Source of the DNA: Streptomyces virginiae
GTDB taxonomy: Bacteria > Actinomycetota > Actinomycetes > Streptomycetales > Streptomycetaceae
Assembly: GCF_000720455.1 (NCBI RefSeq)
Contig: NZ_JOAK01000016.1
Span: 186,001 to 250,000 of the forward strand
Reading direction: 5' to 3'
Length of the DNA stretch: 64,000 nucleotides
Of this stretch, positions 9,415 to 18,106 are shown piece after piece. A model generated the notes under the pieces. The model did no database searches, had not been told where the DNA came from, and saw only the letters and a list, made by a program, of their open reading frames with translations. Position numbers and translations under genes: made by a program. Every line of letters starts with the position of its first letter. Position 1 is the first letter of the stretch.

Positions 9415-9993
9415 TCAGGACAGGAGGAAGAAGAGCTCGATCCGGGCGGTGCCGGAGGCGATCGACGACCCGCTGTCGTGGTAGCCGCGGATGATCTTCT
9501 CCGAGTACGGGGGGAAGAACCGCGGTGCGGCCTGGGGCAGTTGCCGGGCCACCGCCGTGGCGTAATCGTCGCTGCGGCCGGTGTCGACGGAGCCGCCGGT
9601 GGAGGTGCGGACGGTGCCGAAGACCATCACGAACGCCGCGGTGCGGCCCTCGTAGCGCTTGATCTCCTGGGTGACCTGCCGGGTGAGTTCGGCGGTCTCC
9701 GAGGGGCTGCCGGCGATCAGGGCGCCGGGGTCGAGGCGGATGCCGATCGAGACGGTGACCGGGTCGAGTCCGCCGGGGCGGGAGGTGACCGAGCCGGTGG
9801 GAGAGGGGCTGTGCGACGGATCCGGTGTCGCCGTGGCGGTGGCGGTGGCCGTGGCCGTCGGTGCCGGGTCGGGGTGCGGGTCGGCGGCCGGCATCTCGCT
9901 GCCGAGCACCACGAGCACGATCACCAGCAGCAGGTCCGCGAACAGCCACCCGGCGAGGTAGGTGCCGCCGGGACGTCCCGAGTCCCGGCTCAC
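9415..9993 (-). CDS. Small MotB/ExbD/ZorB-like membrane protein
   Basis: The product is 192 aa with one TM helix at ~11-31. The helix begins WLFADLLLVIVLVVLG, placing Asp20 at the same point as the proton-carrying Asp of MotB, ExbD and ZorB (pattern A-D-L-L at the helix start). A Pro/Thr-rich spacer (~40-65, encoded by repeats) leads to a C-terminal domain of ~120 residues with the order strand, helix (DDYATAVARQL), strand (IIRGYHDSG), strand (ARIELFFLL), which resembles the OmpA-like peptidoglycan-binding fold although key residues are only loosely matched. The GTG start overlaps the upstream stop as GTGA. With the upstream two-TM coiled-coil protein it could form an ion-driven stator-like unit. 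Family assignment is inference from topology and the Asp. Confidence 0.75.
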   Translation of the reverse strand: MSRDSGRPGGTYLAGWLFADLLLVIVLVVLGSEMPAADPHPDPAPTATATATATATPDPSHSPSPTGSVTSRPGGLDPVTVSIGIRLDPGALIAGSPSETAELTRQVTQEIKRYEGRTAAFVMVFGTVRTSTGGSVDTGRSDDYATAVARQLPQAAPRFFPPYSEKIIRGYHDSGSSIASGTARIELFFLLS

Positions 9994-11624
9994 CGCACCC
10001 CCTCCCGGTCGTCCCCGGACCGTACGCCGTCCCCGGCGGGCGGGGCCGACCGGGCGGGCGGTGCGGCCGGGGCACCGGGCGGGCGGGTGTCCCGCGGCCG
10101 GGCGTCGCCGTCGGCGAGGGCGGGACCCGCCTCGCGCAGCGCCTTGGTCAGCGTGCGGAGCGTGTCGTGGAACTCCGCCACTGCGGCGCACAGCTGGGAG
10201 TCATGCAGCTCGCGCCCGGCCCGCAGCTCGTGCTCCGTCGACTGCCGGGCGGCGACGACCTCCCGCAACTCCTCGATCCGGTCCGCGAGTTCGTCCGAGA
10301 CCGAACGCACCTCCTGACGCAGCGAGGCCGCGAGGGCGGCGACCGCGAGCTCGTAGGCCATGCCGATCCGCTCGGCCCCCTCGGACGCCGAGGCCTCCAG
10401 CGAGGCGGGCAGCGTGGTCAGGGAACGGTCCAGGCCGTGCACCGCCGAGCCCAGCAGCTGCGTCGACTCGGCGAAGGAGCCGCGCGCCGCCGTCAGCGCC
10501 TGGCGCACCTCCTGGCCCACCCGGTCCATCGAATCGGCGGCGTGCCCGGCGACGGCGGACCCCCGCTCCTCGGCGGCCACCGCGACCGTGTCGAAGCGGG
10601 ACGCGACGGACTCCCCGGCCGCGCCGATGAGCCGCGCCGCGTCCTGCCCGGCGGCGACGAACGATTCCGCGACCGTCGTCCGCAGCGCGGTGACGGCCGT
10701 GTCGAAGCTCTCCGCCAGCAGCCGGCTCCCCGCAGCCACCTCCTGCGCCGCCGCCGAGGTGCTCTGCACCGACGTACGCATCTGGGTGGTCCCCGAACGC
10801 AGCGCGTCCGCCGCCGAGTCGAGTGCGGCCGTGGCGGCCACGCTGCGGCCGGCCGCGCCGTCCGCCTGGACGATCAGGTCCCGGGCGCACTGCTGGACGG
10901 TGGCCGCCTGGCCCAGCAGCTCGCGCAGCCGCTCCGCCGCGCCCTGGAGCTCGGCCGTGAACCGCCCGGGTGAAGCCGCCGCGGCGGCCGCCGCCAGCGC
11001 CTGTGTCTGCGCGAGCGCACCGGACAGCCGCTGCGACAGCATGCGGCGTTCGCTCTCGTCCCGCTCCTCCCAGCGGTGGCGCATCAAGGTGGCCGTGGCC
11101 AGCGCCGACAGGGCCAGGACCGTCCACAGCGCCATCATGTCGAAGCGCAGCACCGGCCACAGCCGCCCGTCGAAGCCCTGCTGCCACAGCGTCAGGAACG
11201 ACCCCTGCGCCGTGCTGCCCGCCTCCCGCATCCGCTGGTACGCCCAAGCGGCGGCGCCCAGCCCGAACCAGGTGATCAGCAGCGGTACGAACACCAGGAC
11301 CGTCGGCAGCGCGCCCAGCCTGCGGCCCCGCGCGGCGTCCTCGTCCGGACCCGGCGCCAGGGCGTCGGGTCCGCCGTACGCCGCGACCAGGCCGCCGCCC
11401 GCCCAGACCTCCAGACCGGAGCCGCCCGCCACCGCGTCCGCCAGCTCCCGCAGCGCGGTGCTGTGGGAGCCGGCCCGCGGGTGGGCGGCCAGCTCCCGCA
11501 GCTCCGCTGCCAGCGCCCTCGGATCACGGTGGGTCGGGCCCGGTACGACGGACGGTCGTACCGGCTCCCGCTCCCGCTCCCGGGCGCGCCGCGAGGTGAG
11601 CCCGAACCTGCGTTGTGTCACCAC
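9990..11624 (-). CDS. Two-TM membrane protein with long coiled-coil tail (candidate motor/stator partner)
   Basis: First gene of the leftward operon, 544 aa. An Arg-rich N-terminus and a soluble region precede TM1 (~106-128, PTVLVFVPLLITWFGLG) and TM2 (~162-182). Residues ~183-510 are almost entirely Ala/Glu/Arg helical heptads without Pro, a long coiled coil reminiscent of methyl-accepting proteins or of the tail of ZorA; the last ~35 residues are Pro-rich. The next gene is a MotB/ZorB-like protein coupled by a GTGA overlap, so I suggest a MotA/ExbB/ZorA-type role, but only two TM helices are seen and no classical MotA/TolQ motif is visible. A GGGGGG stretch five bases before the GTG serves as ribosome binding site; GTG is doubled, so the start could be 11624 or 11621. 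Confidence 0.8.
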   Translation of the reverse strand: MVTQRRFGLTSRRAREREREPVRPSVVPGPTHRDPRALAAELRELAAHPRAGSHSTALRELADAVAGGSGLEVWAGGGLVAAYGGPDALAPGPDEDAARGRRLGALPTVLVFVPLLITWFGLGAAAWAYQRMREAGSTAQGSFLTLWQQGFDGRLWPVLRFDMMALWTVLALSALATATLMRHRWEERDESERRMLSQRLSGALAQTQALAAAAAAASPGRFTAELQGAAERLRELLGQAATVQQCARDLIVQADGAAGRSVAATAALDSAADALRSGTTQMRTSVQSTSAAAQEVAAGSRLLAESFDTAVTALRTTVAESFVAAGQDAARLIGAAGESVASRFDTVAVAAEERGSAVAGHAADSMDRVGQEVRQALTAARGSFAESTQLLGSAVHGLDRSLTTLPASLEASASEGAERIGMAYELAVAALAASLRQEVRSVSDELADRIEELREVVAARQSTEHELRAGRELHDSQLCAAVAEFHDTLRTLTKALREAGPALADGDARPRDTRPPGAPAAPPARSAPPAGDGVRSGDDREGVR

Positions 11625-11740
11625 ACCAACCCCCCAAACGCGTTGGCCTCCGCGACCACTGTCGCCGGGGGAGCCTCACGAGAATTGGTCAGGTGACGCA
11701 TTTTCGGACATGGTGCGGGCCGGGAGGGGACGAGCGGGGC

Positions 11741-12673
11741 TCAGCCCGTCTCGGACAGCGGGCCGTCCTCGTCCGGCGCCGCCGGGGCGGCGGGCGCCGG
11801 CCCGCGCGGGGCCAGGGGCGCGCTGTAGGGGCCGGTGGCCGGATCGGTGCGTGACGGGCGCGGTTCCAGCGGCGGCCGCTTGGGCCGGGGCGGCCGCGGG
11901 CCGCGCGGCGTGGGGATCCCCGGGAGCAGGCTCTCGTCGGCCGCCGGCCAGCCGCTCTGCCCCGCGATGGCCCGCAGGATGCCGGGCTCGCGGACGACCA
12001 CCCCCCGGTACTTCGTGGCGACGGCGCCGGCGGCCCGCAGGCTGCGCAGGGCGCGCTGCACGCTGGCGTCGGAGATCCCGGCGAGGGCGGCGAGATCGGC
12101 GTGGCTCAGCGGCACGTCGATGCGCAGTCCGTCGGGGACGGCGCGCGCGTAGCTGCGTACCAGGTTGTCGAGGGTCCGGGCGAGGCGGACCGTGGCCGTA
12201 CCGCTGCTGGAGTCGATGCGGTGGCGCGTGGCTCCGCGCAGCTTGCCGGCCACCGACCGCTGCACGACCTCCGCCGCGGTCGGGCTCTCCCGTAAGAAGG
12301 AGCGGAAGGCGGCGGCGGTCAGGACCCGGGTGGCGGTGGGCCGCACCGCCACCACCGTGGCCGACCGCGGCTGGCCGTCCAGCGCGGAGATCTCCCCGAC
12401 GATCTCACCGTGCACGCGCAGGGCCAGCAGCACGGTCGCGCCGTCCTCGGCGCCACCGAAGACCTTCACGCAGCCCGAGGTGATCAGCAGGGCCGTCGTC
12501 TCGGGTCCTCCTTCCCGTATGAGGGTCTCCCCGACGCCGTACGCGACGACGCGGCCGAGGCCGATCAGCGTTTCCCGGTCGTCGGCCGCCAGGTTGGCCA
12601 TGAGTGTGCCCCGGGGCCAACGACTCGCCGCCGTCGTGTGGTTCCTGGAGCTGGATGGTGTGTGCGTGCGCAT
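11741..12673 (-). CDS. Crp/Fnr-family transcriptional regulator
   Basis: The 310-aa product has an N-terminal cyclic-nucleotide-binding beta roll. The phosphate-binding-cassette pattern GEIVGEISALDGQPRSATV (about 90-108) is close to the cNMP consensus G-E-x-x-G-E...R-x-A, so cyclic-nucleotide binding is plausible. A C-terminal winged helix follows, with recognition-helix region SHADLAALAGISDASVQRAL. The last ~60 residues are Pro/Arg-rich and disordered, an extension beyond usual Crp length. The ATG at 12673 has a good G-rich ribosome site; ATG at 12601 would remove 24 residues. It is transcribed toward the leftward NTPase operon 116 bp away and divergently from the rightward operon, the natural position for a local regulator of both. 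Confidence 0.88.
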   Translation of the reverse strand: MRTHTPSSSRNHTTAASRWPRGTLMANLAADDRETLIGLGRVVAYGVGETLIREGGPETTALLITSGCVKVFGGAEDGATVLLALRVHGEIVGEISALDGQPRSATVVAVRPTATRVLTAAAFRSFLRESPTAAEVVQRSVAGKLRGATRHRIDSSSGTATVRLARTLDNLVRSYARAVPDGLRIDVPLSHADLAALAGISDASVQRALRSLRAAGAVATKYRGVVVREPGILRAIAGQSGWPAADESLLPGIPTPRGPRPPRPKRPPLEPRPSRTDPATGPYSAPLAPRGPAPAAPAAPDEDGPLSETG

Positions 12674-13033
12674 GGGATCCCCCCTCGGCTTTCACGCCCG
12701 CTCGTGCACGGGGCGGTGCCAGTGCGAGGAACCTAGCGCACGCAGAAGTTGTCCGGGGATCAGATGGACAGACCGGATAAGGCGACGCCCCGGGCCGGTG
12801 GAGCGAGACATTCCCCATCCGCACCACAGACCGCTGCACACCCCAACTCGCCTACTCACCAGTCACTTTGTGCGGCACGCGGGGATCCGCCCCGTCCGGA
12901 CCCGCGTGGCGCCGCGCAGTGGGCCGCATTCCCTCACCTGACCGGTTCTCGACGGGGCCCCTCCGCCACGATGGGGCTCCCGGCGCGGGGACCGCCGGGC
13001 CAGGGAGCGGGACGACGTCACCCAGGGGGAGTT
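12674..13033. promoter_or_regulatory. Divergent intergenic region between Crp-type regulator and rightward NTPase operon
   Basis: These 360 bp contain the promoters for both directions. I see no convincing TGTGA-N6-TCACA Crp box and no coding pattern; in-frame upstream extension of the Hsp70 gene is possible on paper but lacks a ribosome site and looks non-coding. A strong GGGGGAG ribosome site at 13025-13031 serves the GTG at 13034. Confidence 0.6.
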
Positions 13034-14323
<1,290 letters not shown>

Positions 14324-14410
14324 CACCGGCGGCCCCCTGACACCCGCCTCCCGCGGCCCTGACACCCGCATCCCCGACACCCGCCTTCCCCACGACGCCG
14401 AGGGAGCCCG

Positions 14411-15307
14411 ATGGACATCGTGATGCTGGGCCACAGCGCGGCAGGCAAGACCACCTACGTGTCACTCATGTACGCGGCGATGCGCGACGGCATCCAGGGC
14501 TTCAGCCTGCGCACCGACGACGTGCACGTCCACGGCGCGCTGACCTCCGCCGCCGAGGCCGTGCTTCGGGGCCGCTATCCCGACATGAGCAGCAGGCGCC
14601 AGGTCTTCGAGTTCGTCCTCCAGTACCAGGGCCGCGACGTGCTGCCCTTCCGGTGGCGCGACTACCGCGGCGGCGCCCTGACGGAGCGGCAGGCCGACAG
14701 CCCGCAGGCCGGGCAGCTCCAGCAGGACCTCGTCGAGGCCCAGGGCATCGTCGTGTTCGTCGACGCGCACCGGCTGCTGACCCACAGCGGGTCCGACCGC
14801 TACACGCGCCGGATGACCGTACTGGTCCAGCGGGCACTGGAGGCCCGCGGCGACCAGCTCACCCCGCTCGTCATCGCGTTCACCAAGAGCGACCTGCTCG
14901 ACCTCGACCGGCCGGGACTGCTGGAACGGCTCGTCGAGCCCTTCGACGGCCTGATCGCCGGAGTGGCCCGCACCCAGCACCTGCGCGGCGCCGTGGCGCT
15001 CGTGGCCTGCGGCCCCGAACCGGTCAACGTCGCCGTGCCGGTGCTGTGGAGCCTGCACTACGGGATCGTCGGCCGGGGACTGGCCCTGCACTCCTCCATC
15101 GAGGAGTCCCTCGCCTCCGCCCGGCGCGCCGCAGCCAACGACACCGCCTGGGACCGGATCTCCAGCTGGTGGAAGGAGGAGAGTTCCTGGGCGGAGATCA
15201 GCGCCCGCCACGAGCGCGCCGCGCAGGCCGAGTACGAGCGCCTGGAGCCCCTCTTCGAGCCGGCCGAACGCCTCGCCGGGCTGCTGGACGGCGTCCTCTG
15301 CTTCTGA
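14411..15307 (+). CDS. Small P-loop GTPase (TRAFAC-type), first of a tandem pair
   Basis: The 298-aa product begins almost directly with the P-loop GHSAAGKTT (residues 7-15). A G3-like segment WRDYRGG (~82-88) follows a hydrophobic strand, with Asp-Tyr-Arg-Gly in place of the usual DxxG, and the G4 motif is TKSD (158-161). A helical C-terminus (~225-298) follows. Related bacterial GTPases of this size, often in pairs, have been described in predicted NTP-dependent conflict systems with Hsp70 or other regulators; assignment to a specific named family would need a profile search. Ribosome site GAGGGAG lies just upstream of the ATG. It shares architecture with the next gene and is likely its paralogue. 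Confidence 0.88.
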   Translation: MDIVMLGHSAAGKTTYVSLMYAAMRDGIQGFSLRTDDVHVHGALTSAAEAVLRGRYPDMSSRRQVFEFVLQYQGRDVLPFRWRDYRGGALTERQADSPQAGQLQQDLVEAQGIVVFVDAHRLLTHSGSDRYTRRMTVLVQRALEARGDQLTPLVIAFTKSDLLDLDRPGLLERLVEPFDGLIAGVARTQHLRGAVALVACGPEPVNVAVPVLWSLHYGIVGRGLALHSSIEESLASARRAAANDTAWDRISSWWKEESSWAEISARHERAAQAEYERLEPLFEPAERLAGLLDGVLCF

Positions 15308-15380
15308 GCGCCCCGCCTCCGAGCCCGTTGCCTTCGAACCCGTGTCCGCACCGTGCCACCGAAACGGGAGAACACCACGC

Positions 15381-16439
15381 ATGAGCGACCACCGGATCAC
15401 CATGACCATGCTGGGGGCCACCGGCTCCGGCAAGACCACCTACCTGCACGGCATGTACGCCACCCTCTCGATGGGCCTTCGCGGCTACTTCATGTACGCC
15501 ACCGACCCGGACACCGACCTCGACCTCGCCGAGGCCTGGGAGGCGCTGTGCGCGGACGGCCGGCTGCCGGCGCCGAACAACGAGGACCCGATCGACTACG
15601 AGTTCGTCCTGCGCCACGGAGTGACCTCGCTGGTCGACTTCGACTGCCAGGACTTCCGCGGCGGGGCCGCCACCCAGCGCGGCGGCGACGGCGCCCCCGC
15701 CGACATCGCGGCCCTCACCGAACGCCTGGAGCGCTCCGACAGCATCTTCCTCGTGCTGGACGGACAGCACGTGGGCCGCTGGGTCGCCGACGACACCCCG
15801 GCCCACCTCAACCCCGCCGCCGACCCCATGAAGATCGCCCGCTTCTCCCGGGCCATCTCCAACGTCTGCGACCGGCGCCGGCAGCGGGGCGAGCCGTCAC
15901 CCTCGATCGTCGTGCTGGTCACCAAGGCCGATCTGCTGGGGGAGATCTCCGGACTGCCCACCCACGAGGCCCTGGAGAAGACCGCGTGCAACCTCTCCAA
16001 ACTGGTCAAGGTCATCGACTCCGAAGGCGTCACGGCGATGCTCTGCCCCGTCCAGCTGGGCAGCTTCGGCGAGGCCTCGCCCGCCACCGTGGACCCGACG
16101 CTCGTCGACCCGCAGAACCTGCACCACCCCATGATCTTCGCCCTGCTGCACTACCTCGACGAGGGCATCGTCCGCCACGGCGAGGAGCACGTACGCGCGG
16201 TCGGGCGGCAGCTCGACGAACAGGCCCAGGAGCTGGCCGGGCTGCGCAGCGGCGGCATGATCAGGAACTACTTCAAGAGGAACGAGATCAGCCGCAAGGA
16301 CGCCGAGATCGCCGCAGGCCGTGAACTGCACGGCGAGGCGCAGGCACGGGTCGCCGCCGCCCGCGTCCGGGCCGAACAACTGGTCGAGGAACTGCGGAAC
16401 ATGCCCGTCTACCGCTCCGGCAAGCTCCAGATCGGCTGA
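15381..16439 (+). CDS. Small P-loop GTPase (TRAFAC-type), second of a tandem pair
   Basis: The 352-aa product has the P-loop GATGSGKTT (residues 12-20), a G3-like segment QDFRGG matching the DYRGG of the preceding gene, a strand IFLVLDGQHV, and the G4 motif TKAD (181-184). The C-terminal ~90 residues are charged helices likely to form a coiled coil (RKDAEIAAGRELHGEAQA). Start ATG has GGGAG ten bases upstream. The shared layout with the gene before it suggests an ancient duplication and possible heterodimer. Gap to the next gene is 5 bp, so it is co-translated. Nucleotide preference (GTP over ATP) is inferred from TKxD; the biological role is unknown. Confidence 0.88.
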   Translation: MSDHRITMTMLGATGSGKTTYLHGMYATLSMGLRGYFMYATDPDTDLDLAEAWEALCADGRLPAPNNEDPIDYEFVLRHGVTSLVDFDCQDFRGGAATQRGGDGAPADIAALTERLERSDSIFLVLDGQHVGRWVADDTPAHLNPAADPMKIARFSRAISNVCDRRRQRGEPSPSIVVLVTKADLLGEISGLPTHEALEKTACNLSKLVKVIDSEGVTAMLCPVQLGSFGEASPATVDPTLVDPQNLHHPMIFALLHYLDEGIVRHGEEHVRAVGRQLDEQAQELAGLRSGGMIRNYFKRNEISRKDAEIAAGRELHGEAQARVAAARVRAEQLVEELRNMPVYRSGKLQIG

Positions 16440-16444
16440 CGGCG

Positions 16445-18106
16445 ATGTCGACGGAGCACACCGCGGGGCACGGCCGCCCCGGACCGCTGCCGGGCGGCGG
16501 CTGGTCGGCCGTCGTCTACGGCCGGACGCACCGCGTCGACCGCTGGTGGCGGGCACTGCCCGACGGGGCGACCCCCGGGGGACCGCTCGGACGTACGGTC
16601 CTCGCCGTGGTCGCCGGCGGTACACGGCTCGACGCCGCGCCCCGCTTCCTGCTGTACCGGGGCGTGCACGGAGTCCTGGTCGGGGTCGCCTGCCAGGTGC
16701 CGCGGCTGGGCCCCGAGATGGCGTACGACGAACACGGCCGCCCGCTGTACGGGTTCGTCGGCTGGCACCACCCGGACCGGGCGGCCGCGCACGACCTGCC
16801 GGCCCTCGGTGAGCTGGAGGCCGCCTTCCCGCGCTGGGCCGGTGACACCTACCGGGCCTGGGCCGCCCCGGTGTGGGACGTCGCCCTGGAACGGGACGCC
16901 GTGACGCTCCCCAGCACCGCGGGGGCGGCGCCCTGGGCGGAGGGCGCGCGGCCGGCCGACTCCGCCGCCGCGCTGCGCTGGCCCACGGCCCACACCGCGG
17001 ACGTCCACCTGCTGCCGGCGGCGGAGGCCCACGGCCTGTGGGACGCCGCGCTCGCCGCCGGGCCGATGGCGGACTGCGTCCTGACCACCGGCTGGCAGCG
17101 GTCGCGCGACGCCCGCGAGCCGGGCCTCACGCACGCCTGCTGCGCGGACGTCACCGAGTACCGGCGCACCCCGCGCACGCCTCCGCCGGCTCCGGCCCGC
17201 GCCCCTGCCCCGAGGCCGGTGGGCAAGCCCGTACGGAAGCCGGCGAGGGACCCGCAGCGCCATCCCCGGGACGAGGGCGGGAAGAGCCTGTGGGCACTGG
17301 CCGTCGAGGCGTTGCGGTCCGTGGTCGACGGGGGCCGCTCCGACGATCGGCCCGCGCAGCAGCGTGCTGCCCCCCGCCGCCCCGCGGCCGCCGAGTCGTA
17401 CCTGACGGGCGGCGCGGCGTACGAACAGCCGGAGCCACCCGCCCCGGGACTCCTCGGCCGCACCCGCGAGGTGGAGGCCCAACAGGCCTCGTTCGAAGGC
17501 TACTTCGGTGCCTTCGGCACCCCAGGTCCCGGCAGCGCGGCCGAAGCCCTCCCTCCGGATTCCGGCCCGGGAGCGGCCTGGGCCGCCGGGGACCGGGACG
17601 CCGCGCTCGCCCCTGGCACGGGCTCCGGCCCGGACGGTGCCCGCGCCCCGGGGGGCCGCGGCGAAGCCGCAGGACCGGGTCCGGCCTCCGGCCCCGGCGC
17701 CGAGGACGGTGCCCCTGGCACCGTTTCCGCCCCCGGCGGCAGGGCGGGGGGCCGGCAGGACGGGCCTCCTGCGCCCTCCGGTCCCAACGGCTCGGGTGGT
17801 GGCGGCGCGGCCGCAGTTCCGGGTCCGGCCTTCGGCCCGGCGGGTGCCAGCGCCGAGGGCCCGGGAACGGTCTCCGCCCCCGGCGGCGGCGCGTCCGGCG
17901 GTCGCGACGGCCGGGCCGGGGCGTGGGGCGCCCTCACCGCCGATGCCGACGGACCGCCCGGCCCCGGCGTGCGGGACCAGGACGGCATCGGCACAGACCC
18001 CGGCACAGACACCGACCCCGGCACAGACACCGACCCCGGCACCGACCGCGGCACCGACCCCGATCCGGGCGACCCGTACCGCTCCCGGCCAGGAGGGCCC
18101 GCATGA
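16445..18106 (+). CDS. Uncharacterised protein with long disordered tail, GTPase-operon member
   Basis: The 553-aa product has two parts. Residues 1-~235 are globular with many Trp, Tyr and His (for example YGRTHRVDRWWRALP, RPLYGFVGWHHPD), with no family I recognise. Residues ~240-553 are low complexity: Pro/Ala/Arg first, then Gly/Pro/Ala, ending in an Asp-Thr-Pro-Gly acidic repeat. The start is 5 bp after the upstream GTPase and the stop overlaps the following dynamin gene as ATGA, so production is tied to both. A plausible role is an adaptor linking the small GTPases and the dynamins through a flexible tail; this is inference. It may correspond to GTPase-associated partner proteins, but I could not confirm that. 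Confidence 0.8.
   Translation: MSTEHTAGHGRPGPLPGGGWSAVVYGRTHRVDRWWRALPDGATPGGPLGRTVLAVVAGGTRLDAAPRFLLYRGVHGVLVGVACQVPRLGPEMAYDEHGRPLYGFVGWHHPDRAAAHDLPALGELEAAFPRWAGDTYRAWAAPVWDVALERDAVTLPSTAGAAPWAEGARPADSAAALRWPTAHTADVHLLPAAEAHGLWDAALAAGPMADCVLTTGWQRSRDAREPGLTHACCADVTEYRRTPRTPPPAPARAPAPRPVGKPVRKPARDPQRHPRDEGGKSLWALAVEALRSVVDGGRSDDRPAQQRAAPRRPAAAESYLTGGAAYEQPEPPAPGLLGRTREVEAQQASFEGYFGAFGTPGPGSAAEALPPDSGPGAAWAAGDRDAALAPGTGSGPDGARAPGGRGEAAGPGPASGPGAEDGAPGTVSAPGGRAGGRQDGPPAPSGPNGSGGGGAAAVPGPAFGPAGASAEGPGTVSAPGGGASGGRDGRAGAWGALTADADGPPGPGVRDQDGIGTDPGTDTDPGTDTDPGTDRGTDPDPGDPYRSRPGGPA
18001..18060. repeat. 18-bp tandem repeat in a coding tail
   Basis: Two perfect 18-bp units (CGGCACAGACACCGACCC) and a degenerate third encode the acidic Asp-Thr-Pro-Gly end of the disordered tail. 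Unit length keeps the frame open on expansion or contraction. Confidence 0.8.

Noticed and set aside
9415..11624. Complete Zorya defence system
   Set aside because: Only the AB-like membrane pair topology is present; no ZorC, ZorD or ZorE-type helicase or nuclease is in the window.
12749..13033. N-terminal extension of the Hsp70 gene to an upstream ATG
   Set aside because: The added ~95 residues are Pro/Arg/Ser-rich without structure, and the only good ribosome site is directly before the GTG at 13034.
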